This document shows, piece by piece, positions 45,758 to 54,751 of a stretch of 64,000 nucleotides of DNA. Both the position numbers and the translations under genes were made by a program. The DNA is from CAMDPA01 sp963825625 (lineage in GTDB: Bacteria > Pseudomonadota > Alphaproteobacteria > Rhizobiales > Hyphomicrobiaceae): contig CAWGUF010000012.1 of the NCBI GenBank assembly GCA_963825625.1, positions 1 to 64,000 on the forward strand. Direction: 5' to 3'. Numbering within the stretch: the first letter of the stretch is position 1; every line of letters starts with the position of its first letter. Under the pieces are notes generated by a model that saw only the letters and a list, made by a program, of their open reading frames with translations, did no database searches and was not told the origin of the DNA.

Positions 45758-46891
45758 ATGACAGACATGAGCTCGCGCATCGCGATGCACAATGCAAACC
45801 GGCTCAAGCTCGGCCTGTTCGGCGCCAACTGCTCCAACGGACGCGCGATGACGAAGGCGCCCGAGCGCTGGCTGGCTGACTGGGACGACTGCGAGAAGAT
45901 GGCCGAGCTCGCCGATGCAGCCGGCATCGATTTCCTGCTGCCCATTGCCCGCTGGCGTGGCTACCGCGGCGAGACCGATCATCAGGGCACGACGCTGGAG
46001 ACGATAACCTGGGCCGCCGGGCTGCTGGCGCGCACGCGCCGCATCACCGTATTCGCCACCGTTCACGCTCCGCTCGTCAATCCCGTTCTGGCAGCCAAGG
46101 CATTCGTGACGGCTGATCTGATCGGCCGCGGCCGCTTTGGTCTCAACGTCGTGATCGGATGGAACGACAGCGAGTTCCGCATGTTCGGCATCGAGCAGCT
46201 CGAGCAGCATGAAGCCCGCTATGCCTACGGCCAGGAATGGATGGACGCCGTGCTGCGCATGTGGGGCCCGGAGGACGAATTCGACTTCGAGGGGCGCTAT
46301 CTCAATCTGCAAGGCCTGCGCCTGAAGCCAAAGCCCTACGGCGGTTCTCGTCCGCTGCTGATGAACGCCGGTGTTTCGCCCGCCGGCCGCTCCTTCGCGC
46401 TGCGCAACTGTGATGCGCTGTTCACGGCCGAGCACTTCGTGACGCTGGATGCCGCCAGCCGGGAGATCGGCGAGCTGAAGAAGGCCGCTCAAGGCTTGGG
46501 GCGCGACATCGGCGTCTACACGGTTGGCCAGATTGTCTGCCGCCCGACGCAGGCCGAAGCCGACGACTTCTTCCGCTACTGGACCGAGGAGACCGCGGAT
46601 TGGGGGGCGGCCGAGTACATGCTGTCGCTGAAGGACATCACGCGCGACGCCGATCCGGTTCGCTACGACACGTTGCGCCGCGCCCTGGTGCTGGGCCAGT
46701 CGGGCTTCACTATCGTCGGCACGCCGGACGTTGTGGCAGACGCGTTGGCTGGCATCAGCCGCGCCGGTTTCACCGGCATCGGCTTCTCGTTTGTGAACTA
46801 CCTCACCGAGCTGCCGTATTTCGCCGCCGAGGTGCTGCCGCGACTGCAGAAGATGGGGCTGCGACAAAAATCGGGGCCGCTGGAGGCTTGA
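45758..46891 (+). CDS. LLM-class flavin-dependent oxidoreductase, pyrimidine monooxygenase-like
   Basis: I use the ATG at 45758 behind GTGAGGGGC. A much longer frame reaching back to 43193 is only the antisense of the hydroxylase gene. The 377-residue protein has RLKLGLFGANCSNGRAMTKA, CEKMAELADAAGIDFLLPIA, RGRFGLNVVIGWNDSEFRMF and PLLMNAGVSPAGRSFALRNC, the RutA/alkanesulfonate monooxygenase-like group using FMNH2. It lies next to a molybdenum hydroxylase (divergent) and a TPP enzyme (downstream). The substrate is unknown, but N-heterocycle oxidation would fit both neighbours. Confidence 0.87.
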   Translation: MTDMSSRIAMHNANRLKLGLFGANCSNGRAMTKAPERWLADWDDCEKMAELADAAGIDFLLPIARWRGYRGETDHQGTTLETITWAAGLLARTRRITVFATVHAPLVNPVLAAKAFVTADLIGRGRFGLNVVIGWNDSEFRMFGIEQLEQHEARYAYGQEWMDAVLRMWGPEDEFDFEGRYLNLQGLRLKPKPYGGSRPLLMNAGVSPAGRSFALRNCDALFTAEHFVTLDAASREIGELKKAAQGLGRDIGVYTVGQIVCRPTQAEADDFFRYWTEETADWGAAEYMLSLKDITRDADPVRYDTLRRALVLGQSGFTIVGTPDVVADALAGISRAGFTGIGFSFVNYLTELPYFAAEVLPRLQKMGLRQKSGPLEA

Positions 46892-46964
46892 TCCATCGCC
46901 ACGGCCGGGCAACTGTGCCGGGCGCCGCTCGTGCGCCCGACCTGCCTCCTTGGAGCCCACCCGT

Positions 46965-48692
46965 ATGACCGCCAAGTCTGCTGCCCCCACCGTTGCCGAG
47001 ATCATCGCCCAGGCGCTCAAGCGCCACGGTATCACCGTCGTGTTCTCGCAGAGCCTGCCGACGGCGGTTGCGCTCGCGGTGGAGGATCTCGGCATCCGCC
47101 AGTTCACCTACCGCACCGAGAACGCCGGCGGGGCGATGGCCGACGGCTTCGCCCGCGGATGTCCAACCAGGTCGCGGTCGTGCTCGCCCAGAACGGTCCG
47201 GCCGCCACCTGCTGGTCGCCGCCGCTGGCCGAGGCGCTGAAAGCCTCGATCCCGGTCGTCGCCCTGGTGCAGGACGTCAACCGCCCGCAGACCGACCGCA
47301 ACGCGTTCCAGGACACCGACCACATCGGCATGTTCCAGCGCAGTCACCAAGTGGGTGCGGCGCGTCACCGATGCCGACGCGCGTCGCCGACTACATCGAC
47401 ATGGCATTCACGCAGGCGACCAGCGGCCGCCCCGGGCCGGTGGTGCTGATGCTGCCGGCCGACCTGCTGCTGGAGCCGGCACCCGACGCCGAAACACCGT
47501 CGCGCCGCGCTCGGACACATTCCGCTCGACCGCGTTACCGCCGATCCCGCCCGCATTCGCGAGGCCGCCGACCTGATCGCCAAGGCCAAGGCGCCGCTGG
47601 TCGTGGCCGGCGGCGGCGTGCACCTCTCGCAGGCGGCCGATGAAGTCGTGCGCCTGCAAGTCGAGCACCACCTGCCGGTGATGACCACGGTGATGGGCAA
47701 GGGCGTTGTCGACGAGCGCCATCCGCTGTCGCTGGGCGTTGCCGGCTACAATCTCGGCCCGCTCGCGCCAGCCCGCCATCTGCGCCCCATCATCGAGGAG
47801 GCGGACGTGGTGCTGCTGATCGGCACCCGCACCAACCAGAACGGCACCGATTCCTGGCAGCTTTATCCCGATGGCGCACGCTACATCCATATCGACATCG
47901 ACGGCGCCGAGGTCGGCCGCAACTACGAGGCCCTGCGCCTGGTCGGCGATGCGAGGCTGACGCTGGAAGCGCTGAACGCCAGCCTGGCGGGCAGGCGCAA
48001 GCCCCAGAAAGCGCTGGAGAAGCGCATCGCCGAAGGCCGCAGCAGGCATGCTGGCCGACATCGAGCCGGTGCTGCATTCGAACCAAGGGCCAGTTCGCCC
48101 TGAACGGCTGATGGCCGACCTGCAGACCGTGCTGACGCCCGAGACCATTGTCGTCGCCGACGCCAGCTATTCGACGCTGTGGGTCGCCTGCTATCTGCAA
48201 ACGCTTCTGCCGGGCATGCGCTTCATTACGCCGCGCGGCATCGCCGGCCTCGGCTGGGGCCTGCCGATGGCGCTTGGCGCCAAGGTCGCACGGCCTGGCA
48301 GCCCGGTGGTGTGCCTGGCCGGCGACGGCGGTTTCGGCCATGTCTGGTCGGAGCTGGAGACCTGCTTGCGCACGCAAACGCCGGTGACGTTGATCGTGCT
48401 CAACAACGGCGTGCTGGCCTACCAGAAGGACGCCGAGGACGTGAAATTCGGCCGTCACACCAGCGCCTGCCGTTTCGCCCCCGTCGACCATGCTGCGATC
48501 GCGCGCGCTTGCGGCTGCCGCGGCGTCCGCATCGAGAACGCTGGCGATTTCCTGCCCGCGCTGAAACAGGCGATGGCCTCCGGCGAGACCACGCTGATCG
48601 ACGTCGACACCGACCCCGAGGCCTACCCGCCGATCACCTTCTTCGAGGGCACATTGGAGCGCGTGCGGGCGGAACGAGCGGCACAGGGCTGA
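46965..48692 (+). CDS. TPP-dependent acetolactate synthase-like enzyme, second copy (frameshifted)
   Basis: Segments over several frames make a ~570-residue enzyme: TVAEIIAQALKRHGITVVFS, RQFTYRTENAGGAMADGFAR (Pyr domain with catalytic Glu), KAPLVVAGGGVHLSQAADEV (central domain), HIDIDGAEVGRNYEALRLVG, and the C-terminal GLGWGLPMALGAKVARPGSP with CLAGDGGFGHVWSELETCL and VLNNGVLAYQKD, the GDG...NN motif. Frames shift near 47158, 47342, 47385, 47515 and 48040. It has no FAD-binding signature that I can defend. It resembles the enzyme at 6778 in family but not closely in sequence. It follows the LLM enzyme by 73 bases. Confidence 0.82.
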
Positions 48693-48918
48693 GGCCAGAC
48701 CACCGCGCGCTGCGGCCGGCTCGCTCGGCAGCGATCCGGCGTGCAAAACCGCAGTCGCCGAGCCAGAAGAAACCACAGGGGAGTCGCAGCGCGCCAACAA
48801 AAACACTCACTTCATTGCGCCTGACCTGCGCCTGTGCTACATGCGCCTCTCTCTGCCGGCCGGAAGGGGTGCCCCCTTGTCCCGGCACGTCGTGCGACCC
48901 ATCTCGTCGCGACAGGAA

Positions 48919-48992
48919 GGCCACGTGGCGGAGTGGTGACGCAGCGGACTGCAAATCCGCGTACCCCGGTTCAATTCCGGGCGTGGCCTCCA
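48919..48992 (+). tRNA. tRNA-Cys (GCA)
   Basis: The stretch folds as a cloverleaf: acceptor GGCCACG with CGTGGCC, discriminator T as expected for Cys, anticodon GCA in GACTGCAAATC, T-arm CCCGG-TTCAATT-CCGGG and an encoded CCA at 48990-48992. The gene body is 71 bases without CCA. It lies in a 760-base non-coding stretch and is followed by two CTAG elements. Confidence 0.95.
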
Positions 48993-49077
48993 ACATTTTT
49001 CGGATGTCGGACTTTAGGCAGCAGCGCTTTTTGCTTGGCGCCAATCGCGAACGCGCTACTCAGCGGCATGACGCCAC

Positions 49078-49150
49078 CTAGTGTTCCGGTTCTGACATTT
49101 GCTTCCCTGTGCGGCAAGGCTACGAGCAAATGTCAGAACCGGAACACTAG
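49078..49150. repeat. CTAG-bounded palindromic element, stem type B, copy 1
   Basis: The 26-base arms (CTAGTGTTCCGG and TTCTGACATTTGCT) pair perfectly with AGCAAATGTCAGAA and CCGGAACACTAG. The 21-base loop contains GTGCGGCAAGG, the same core as in the type C loop. It is 73 bases between outer CTAG ends. A diverged copy lies at 57256-57331. Confidence 0.93.
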
Positions 49151-49163
49151 CAATATCATGAGA

Positions 49164-49242
49164 CTAGTGTAGCTTTTGCACCTGACGTTTGGTTTCGAGC
49201 CCAGCCGCACGCGGGTACCAAACGTCAGGTGCGCTACACTAG
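49164..49242. repeat. CTAG-bounded palindromic element, stem type A, copy 2
   Basis: It is 79 bases from CTAG to CTAG and nearly identical to 33926-34004, including the TTTT bulge; the loops differ by one AACC/ACGC change. It is only 13 bases from the type B element, and both keep intact CTAG ends. Confidence 0.93.
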
Positions 49243-49455
49243 TATAGCCGACATTCGCAACCAGCACTTTCGGGATTGAGGGCTGCCGAAGCCGCAATCG
49301 ATCTACGCTCAGATAGCTGCTTAAATCGGCTCATGTGCTCGTTTAAGCGTCAACGGGGAAAGCCGCTTCCCGCCTCATTGAACGTCGTATATTGTCGTGT
49401 CGAATCTGTACATTTCAGAATAAGTGTTTATACGTAAAGAAGGAACTGCTCGCTG

Positions 49456-52400
49456 ATGCTTCACCGCCTAGTGACTGCGATCACGACTGCCTTTGTGGCC
49501 GCTCTCGCCCTGCCGTCAGGTGTTGCAGCACAGAGTTGCGCGGACGAGGCTGGACTCCGCTCGATGGCGCCTGGTGCGCCGATCCAGCAGTCTTTCCGTA
49601 ATCTGTCGAGTGAACGCAAGCGATTGTACTGGATGGACCCGGATGGTCGGCGCAAGCTTTATGGGGTGATCGAGCCGGGCACTGCGCAGGAGCAGGCATC
49701 ACCGCCTGGGCATTACTGGGTGCTCACCGACGATGCCGAGAGCTGCGTGCAGGTTGTGGTTGCGCCGGACCAGCCCTCAGCCATTGATATCGGCGGGCAA
49801 GCTGCCGCTGCCGGCATTGCGCCGCCGCCTCCGGGCGTGCAGGTGCCGCTTGCATCGCCGGTGCCGGCGGGCGTTCCCGTTGTCGTAGAGGCGGCGCCGG
49901 CTGACCAGGGACCACAGGCATCCCCCGAAACTGCCGGCCCCGAGGTCTCGCCCATCGAGGCTTATCAATTGCAGGGCTATTTCCGGCTGGCCACGCGCTC
50001 CGATGAGGACAAGGTCTTCAACAATCTGGCCTCCGGTCGCCCTGAGGTGGTGAGCGTCAGGCCGAGCTGGCAAAGCGCGTACTGGGAGTTCGAGGAGGTT
50101 GCCGGAACCCAGTTCGTCCGCATCAAGAACCGTTGGAAGAAAACGTTTATCCAAGATGACAGCGGCCGCCTGAGGGTCCGGGATGCCGACCCTGATGACG
50201 AGGACGCGCATTGGTCGATCGATCCCGTCGACGGTCTTCCTTACGTGCAGTTCAGAAATCGGGAGAGCCAGCGCTACATAGTGCTGCGGCGCGGCAAGCC
50301 GGAGCTCGTCAGCCAACCTGATACCGCGAGGTCGACTCACTGGCTGATCAACCCGATCGAGCCTGCATCCACGGCCCCGGTGGCGGCGCCGCGACCACGC
50401 GATGACAATCGCTATCGCGCTTACGAGACAGCGCTGGCCAGATGCCAGGACCTGGGTGGCTACTGGACCGGCTCGTCCTGCCGCGCCTACAGGCGCGCGC
50501 CGATCCGCGACTGCGGACCTGGCTGGGCTTGGTCGGAAGACGCTGGCGAGTGTCAGTGGGACGGTGGCAATGGTCGCCAATGCCCACCCTGGATGTCGGG
50601 CCGCCCGCCCTATTGCCAGGCCGATCTGTCATGCCGCGGCGGGTCCGTTCGCGTCTCCAGACGCGGTCATGCCTCCTGCGAGTGCCCGCCGGGTTTGGCG
50701 CTATGGGGAGACTTTCCGAATTTTCGCTGCGTCCGGACCGCAGTGCCGGCAGAAGCACTGTTGGTGCCTTTGATTGTTCCACTGCTGAAGAATGCGATCA
50801 ACAAGGGGAATCGACCCGGAAACAATCGGCCGGGCCGGCCGGGAGGCAGCAATGCGCAGCCGGCGACTCCACAGTTCGCCAGCCCGCCTGCTCAGGTTCG
50901 ACCCGGCGGCGGCGCCATCAAGGGGGGTGGACGCCCCCCGGCTACGCCGGCCGCTGTACCACCCGCAGCGTCGCCGCAACCGCCTACAAGGCCACCGGCG
51001 ACCAGGCCTCCTGTTGCCACGCCACCGCCGGGCGCTGCTCCAAATGCTCCTCAAGCCCCGCCGCAACCGAAGCCGATCAGACCTGCAAGCGTGACCTGCA
51101 AGGGCGGCTTCATCGTCGGCAATACGAGGTGCGTCTGCGCCCAGGGCACAACGCAAATCGGCTCGGCGCCGAACTTCTCCTGCGTCGCCGCAAAGCCGAC
51201 CGCGACGGCTCCGCCGCCAGCGGTTTCGCCCGCTGCGCCTCTACCCCCGCCAGTGGTCAAGCAAGTCCGACCGGCAACAGTCACCTGCACGGGCGGCTCT
51301 CTCGTCGGCAAGACCGGGTGTGTCTGCGCGCAGGGCACGACGCGGGTTGGGACGGCGCCGAACTTCTCCTGCGTGGCCGCAAAACCGACCGTCGCAGCTC
51401 CAGTCGGTGCGCCGCCGCCCAGACCCGGCCCCACGTCTGTCTGTGCCGAAGGCCAGGATATGAACAAGTCCAAGTGCATTTGCAGACCCCCAATGCGCTT
51501 TCTCCCCGGCGGGCTTTGCGGAACGCCAGGTGCTAAGAAGCCGGTGAAGGCGACCGCGACGAAACCAGTTAATGCGCCGCCGAACTGCAAGCCTGGCCAG
51601 AATACGGCCAGCGGCTGCAACTGCGCAGCGCCGCTTCAGGTCTTGCCGGCCGGCGTTTGTAACCTGCCGCCGCGGGCCTGCGTCGAAGGCCAGCGCCTCA
51701 GCACCGGCTGCACGTGTCGCTCACCGCTCACAAACATTGGCAATGGGATCTGCGGACGTATCGCGGGCCAGCCCATCTTCAAAGGGGCCAAGGGGCAGCC
51801 TGCGGTTCCGCCGACGAACAATGCGCCTGTGCCGGCTGCTGCGCAGGCGAAGGCGGCAGCCGACAAGGCGCGCGCCGACGCCATTGCCCGGCAGAAAGCG
51901 CAGGCGGCGGCGGCTGCCGCGCAGGCAAAAGCGGCGGCCGATAGGGCGCGCGCCGACGCCATTGCCCGGAAGAAAGCGCAGGCGGCGGCGGCTGCCGCGC
52001 AGGCAAAAGCGGCGGCCGATAGGGCGCGCGTCGACGCCATTGCTCGCCAGAAGGCACAGGCGGCTGCGGCTGCCGCACAGGCGAAAGCGGCGGCCGACAA
52101 GGTACGTGCCGACGCCATTGCTCGCCAGAAGGCACAGGCGGCGGTTGCCGCGCAGGCAAAAGCGGCGGCCGATAGGGCGCGTGCGGACGCCATCGCTCGG
52201 CAGAAGGCACAGGCGGCGGCTGCAGCCAGAGCCAAGGCGGCAGCCGACAAGGCGCGTGCCGACGCCATCGCTCGGCAGAAAGCTCAGGCTGCCGCTGCCG
52301 TAGCCAGAGCCAAGGCGCAGGCTGACAAGGCGCGTGCCGACGCCATTGCCCGGCAGAAAGCTCAGGCTGCCGCTGCCGTAGCCAGAGCCAAGGCGCAGGC

Positions 52401-52491
52401 TGACAAGGCGCGTGCCGACGCTATCGCCCGGCAGAAGGCCGCAAAAAAATGTCCGAACGGCAAGCCGCCTGTGAACGGAAAATGTCAGTAG
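49456..52491 (+). CDS. Large secreted mosaic protein: VHL-like beta domain, beta-trefoil-like, Cys-rich and Ala-rich coiled-coil repeats
   Basis: The 1011-residue protein starts with a signal peptide (LVTAITTAFVAALALPSGVA, then AQ). Residues ~26-100 (IQQSFRNLSSERKRLYWMDP, then DGRRKLYGVIEPGT and GHYWVLTDDAESCVQVVV) match the layout of the von Hippel-Lindau beta domain. Residues ~168-305 resemble a ricin/fascin-type beta-trefoil (GYFRLATRSDEDKVFNN, RIKNRWKKTFIQDD, YVQFRNRESQRYIV). A Cys-rich part follows (~330-430), then a Pro-rich linker (~445-545), about five short Cys modules with CVCAQGTT or CICRPP cores, eight ~25-residue Ala-rich helical repeats (~795-995) and a final CPNGKPPVNGKC. The function is unknown; an envelope or surface role is likely. 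The VHL assignment is by eye. Confidence 0.72.
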   Translation: MLHRLVTAITTAFVAALALPSGVAAQSCADEAGLRSMAPGAPIQQSFRNLSSERKRLYWMDPDGRRKLYGVIEPGTAQEQASPPGHYWVLTDDAESCVQVVVAPDQPSAIDIGGQAAAAGIAPPPPGVQVPLASPVPAGVPVVVEAAPADQGPQASPETAGPEVSPIEAYQLQGYFRLATRSDEDKVFNNLASGRPEVVSVRPSWQSAYWEFEEVAGTQFVRIKNRWKKTFIQDDSGRLRVRDADPDDEDAHWSIDPVDGLPYVQFRNRESQRYIVLRRGKPELVSQPDTARSTHWLINPIEPASTAPVAAPRPRDDNRYRAYETALARCQDLGGYWTGSSCRAYRRAPIRDCGPGWAWSEDAGECQWDGGNGRQCPPWMSGRPPYCQADLSCRGGSVRVSRRGHASCECPPGLALWGDFPNFRCVRTAVPAEALLVPLIVPLLKNAINKGNRPGNNRPGRPGGSNAQPATPQFASPPAQVRPGGGAIKGGGRPPATPAAVPPAASPQPPTRPPATRPPVATPPPGAAPNAPQAPPQPKPIRPASVTCKGGFIVGNTRCVCAQGTTQIGSAPNFSCVAAKPTATAPPPAVSPAAPLPPPVVKQVRPATVTCTGGSLVGKTGCVCAQGTTRVGTAPNFSCVAAKPTVAAPVGAPPPRPGPTSVCAEGQDMNKSKCICRPPMRFLPGGLCGTPGAKKPVKATATKPVNAPPNCKPGQNTASGCNCAAPLQVLPAGVCNLPPRACVEGQRLSTGCTCRSPLTNIGNGICGRIAGQPIFKGAKGQPAVPPTNNAPVPAAAQAKAAADKARADAIARQKAQAAAAAAQAKAAADRARADAIARKKAQAAAAAAQAKAAADRARVDAIARQKAQAAAAAAQAKAAADKVRADAIARQKAQAAVAAQAKAAADRARADAIARQKAQAAAAARAKAAADKARADAIARQKAQAAAAVARAKAQADKARADAIARQKAQAAAAVARAKAQADKARADAIARQKAAKKCPNGKPPVNGKCQ
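51841..52437 (+). repeat. Coding tandem repeat, about eight units of ~75 bp
   Basis: This stretch codes for about eight units, consensus AQAKAAADKARADAIARQKA plus QAAAA, inside the secreted mosaic protein. Units 7 and 8 are almost identical in DNA, pointing to recent expansion; earlier units vary at Q/R, K/R and A/V. A missing Ala in the fourth shifts the phase by one residue. The region resembles the coiled coil of TolA and should form a long helix. Confidence 0.88.
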
Positions 52492-52767
52492 GCCCCAGCC
52501 GCTGATGACGTTCCGCTCCGACAGTCGACGCTCGGCCGCGAACGCACTGCTGTGAAATGAGCGGTAGCTGCGTGGTGGTGCTTTTGATTTCGGCAGTCGG
52601 CCCATCGCGACGGCGCAACTGCCCCGCTTAAATTTCGGGACGAGTTGCCGATCGTCTCGTCGCAGAAGCCCGTGGCAGAAGCGCTGTCCATCGCTGAAGC
52701 GCTTGCCTGGACAGCATCGCACCTCCACACTGCCAGCCTCCAGTCTTGGCGGCAGTAGGGCACCTTC

Positions 52768-53973
52768 ATGACCAGCGTCATCATCACCAATATCGGCGAG
52801 CTGTTTACCGGCGACCTGGCGACGCCCACGTCTGCGCACCGCACCATCCGCATTGTCGACGGTCGAATAGCTGCGCTCGAAGCGGCGGACGTCGCCACCG
52901 ATAGCGGCGCCGACCTCGTCGTCGACGCCGCCGGTGGTGCTGTGCTGCCGGGTCTCGTCGACGGTCACGTCCACCCGGTTTTCGGCGAATGGACGCCAGC
53001 GCAGGACGCCATCGGCTGGATCGGCAATTACCTGCACGGCGGCACCACCACCATGGTCTCCGCCGGCGAACTGCATGTTCCCGGCATCGACTACAACAAT
53101 CTGACGCCGGAGTTCGTGACGTCTCTCGCCGTCGTCATGGCCCAGACCACCGGCCGCGTGCGCTGGTCCGGCGTCAAGGTCATTGCTGGCACCGTCCTGC
53201 TCGTGCCCGGCATGACGGAAGCGCATTTCGACCGGCTCAAGGAGGCCGGCACCCGTTTCACCAAGTTCCTGCTCTATCCTTTCGGTCCCGACACGGCCGA
53301 AGCCCGCCGCTATGTCGAGTGGAGCCGCGCGCGCGGCATGCTGGTCAAGGTGCACACCGGCGGCGTCTCCCGTTCCGGCGCCAGCGCCGTGTGCGGCTAT
53401 GAGATCCTCTCCTGGCTGCAGCCCGACGTGGCCGCCCACGTCAGCGGCGGTCCGATCCCCATGAGCGACGACGATCTCGACCGTGTTATCGACCAGACGA
53501 GTTTTGCTCTCGAGGTCTGCTCGTCCGGCAACTACCGCTCAACCGAGCGTGCCGTCCGGCGGCTGAAGAGCAAGGGCCAGCTCGACCGACTGACACTGGG
53601 CACCGACACCCCCGGCGGCACCGGCGTCATTCCGCGCGGCATGCTGCGCAACGTGCTTTACATGGCCTCGATGTGCGGCCTCACGCCCGGCGAGGCGGTG
53701 GCGGTGGCCACCGGCAACACGGCCAAGGCCCATGGGCTGGATGTCGGCGTCCTCGCGCCGGGCCGCCCCGCCGACATCGTTGTGTGCGGTCCCGTCAAGG
53801 GCTCGGCCGGCTCGACCCTGTCCGACGCTATCGCGCACGGCGACCTGCCCGGCATCTCCCATATCCTGGTCGATGGTGTCCCGCTGATCGCCGGACGCAG
53901 CCAGCAGACCCCGCCGCCGGAGAAGCCCGCCTTCATCTGCTGTTGTACGCTCGGCGGCTTCGTCGGACGCTGA
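52768..53973 (+). CDS. Enamidase-like amidohydrolase
   Basis: The 401-residue metal-dependent hydrolase has VLPGLVDGHVHPVFGEW (first metal motif HxH), a Lys candidate in TRFTKFLLYPFG, His in LVKVHTGGVS and VAAHVSGG, and the catalytic Asp in LTLGTDTPGGTGVIP. The end PGRPADIVVCGPVKG is typical of cyclic amidohydrolases. The closest characterised relative by motifs is enamidase of nicotinate fermentation, which deaminates and opens an enamide. That fits molybdenum hydroxylases nearby, but the substrate here is unproven. A C-terminal CCC sequence (FICCCTLGG) is odd. Confidence 0.8.
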   Translation: MTSVIITNIGELFTGDLATPTSAHRTIRIVDGRIAALEAADVATDSGADLVVDAAGGAVLPGLVDGHVHPVFGEWTPAQDAIGWIGNYLHGGTTTMVSAGELHVPGIDYNNLTPEFVTSLAVVMAQTTGRVRWSGVKVIAGTVLLVPGMTEAHFDRLKEAGTRFTKFLLYPFGPDTAEARRYVEWSRARGMLVKVHTGGVSRSGASAVCGYEILSWLQPDVAAHVSGGPIPMSDDDLDRVIDQTSFALEVCSSGNYRSTERAVRRLKSKGQLDRLTLGTDTPGGTGVIPRGMLRNVLYMASMCGLTPGEAVAVATGNTAKAHGLDVGVLAPGRPADIVVCGPVKGSAGSTLSDAIAHGDLPGISHILVDGVPLIAGRSQQTPPPEKPAFICCCTLGGFVGR

Positions 53974-53982
53974 ACGGTGCGC

Positions 53983-54279
53983 CTACCGGCAGCCGCGGAT
54001 CAGGCGATAGGTGCCGCTCGCTGGTTGCGCGCCCACTGGCGAGACCACTCGGTAGTGGTCGCAGTCGGTCCCCGGCGTTCTGTAGGCGCGCCAGACCGGA
54101 AACGAGTAGGCCAGCGCCTCCTGGCACGGTAGGCTCGCCACATGCCGCGGCGGACAGCCGGCGGGGCGCTGCTGCGAGGCAGCCAGCAGCCGCTCCACGA
54201 ACAGGTCCGCCGAGGCCGCGCCGGGCAGCAGGACGCAAGCCGCCAGCGCGGCCGCAATAACTCTTGGTACGCAAGACAT
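53983..54279 (-). CDS. Small secreted Cys-containing protein, unknown
   Basis: The product of about 98 residues has a signal peptide (MSCVPRVIAAALAACVLLPG, then AASA) and a mature part with four cysteines (GCPPRH, LPCQEA, DCDHY, GCR) that could form two disulfides. The start at 54279 is chosen over 54297 because it begins the signal. No family is recognised. It converges on the amidohydrolase gene, with a 9-base gap. Confidence 0.5.
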   Translation of the reverse strand: MSCVPRVIAAALAACVLLPGAASADLFVERLLAASQQRPAGCPPRHVASLPCQEALAYSFPVWRAYRTPGTDCDHYRVVSPVGAQPASGTYRLIRGCR

Positions 54280-54403
54280 GACGAGTGCTCCGAACATCCC
54301 ACCCCGCTAAACCTTAATATGAGCGTGTAGGCGCAACATAGCTAGATGCTTAATGAATTAATCGGAGATCGCGGCACAGGCAGCACGGATGGAGGTGACG
54401 AGG

Positions 54404-54670
54404 ATGCGGCAGAGACCAGCCGGCAAGCCCCCGCGCGGCCGTATCGGCTGGGCTGCCTTGATTGCGTTCTGGGCCTGGAACGTCTTCATGGCCGTCGCGC
54501 TCGTCGTCGGTTGGCGCAACGCGTCCCGTAAGGTCGCCGCTATCGCCGACCCCACCGCGCGAGAGGCGGCAGAGGTCGTGGCGGGCCTCGGCAGCATGGT
54601 CGTGCTCGTCTATTGGGTGATCGGCGCCACCGTGCTCGGCCTCATCGCGCATTTCACGCGATCGAAGTGA
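54404..54670 (+). CDS. Small membrane protein, two helices
   Basis: The 88-residue frame follows GAGGTGACGAGG. It has a basic N-terminus (MRQRPAGKPPRGRIG) and two hydrophobic segments (WAALIAFWAWNVFMAVALVV and VVLVYWVIGATVLGLIAHF). It is unassigned; composition and start site support it. It converges on the second CoxL-like gene. Confidence 0.6.
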   Translation: MRQRPAGKPPRGRIGWAALIAFWAWNVFMAVALVVGWRNASRKVAAIADPTAREAAEVVAGLGSMVVLVYWVIGATVLGLIAHFTRSK

Positions 54671-54751
54671 GCCAGCGCGGGCTCACAGCGGCGAATGCCG
54701 GACAACGCCGAGCCAACGCCCGGGTCGCCCGGTAGAAGGCACAATAGCGCC

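Larger units (their letters stand above)
48993..49455. other. Gene-free stretch between tRNA-Cys and the VHL-like gene, with two palindromic elements
   Basis: Outside the two CTAG elements (49078-49150 and 49164-49242) I see no gene. An AT-richer part, 49385-49440 (CGTATATTGTCGTGTCGAAT and CAGAATAAGTGTTTATACG), directly precedes the next gene and is its probable promoter. Confidence 0.5.

Noticed and set aside
48693..48918. A possible small gene between the second TPP enzyme and tRNA-Cys
   Set aside because: Frames there are short continuations of shadow frames; nothing beyond GC-rich DNA is visible.
51721..53439. 572-codon minus-strand open frame
   Set aside because: It is the antisense of the Ala-rich repeat region and of the enamidase-like gene; its Leu/Arg repeats mirror the coding repeat.
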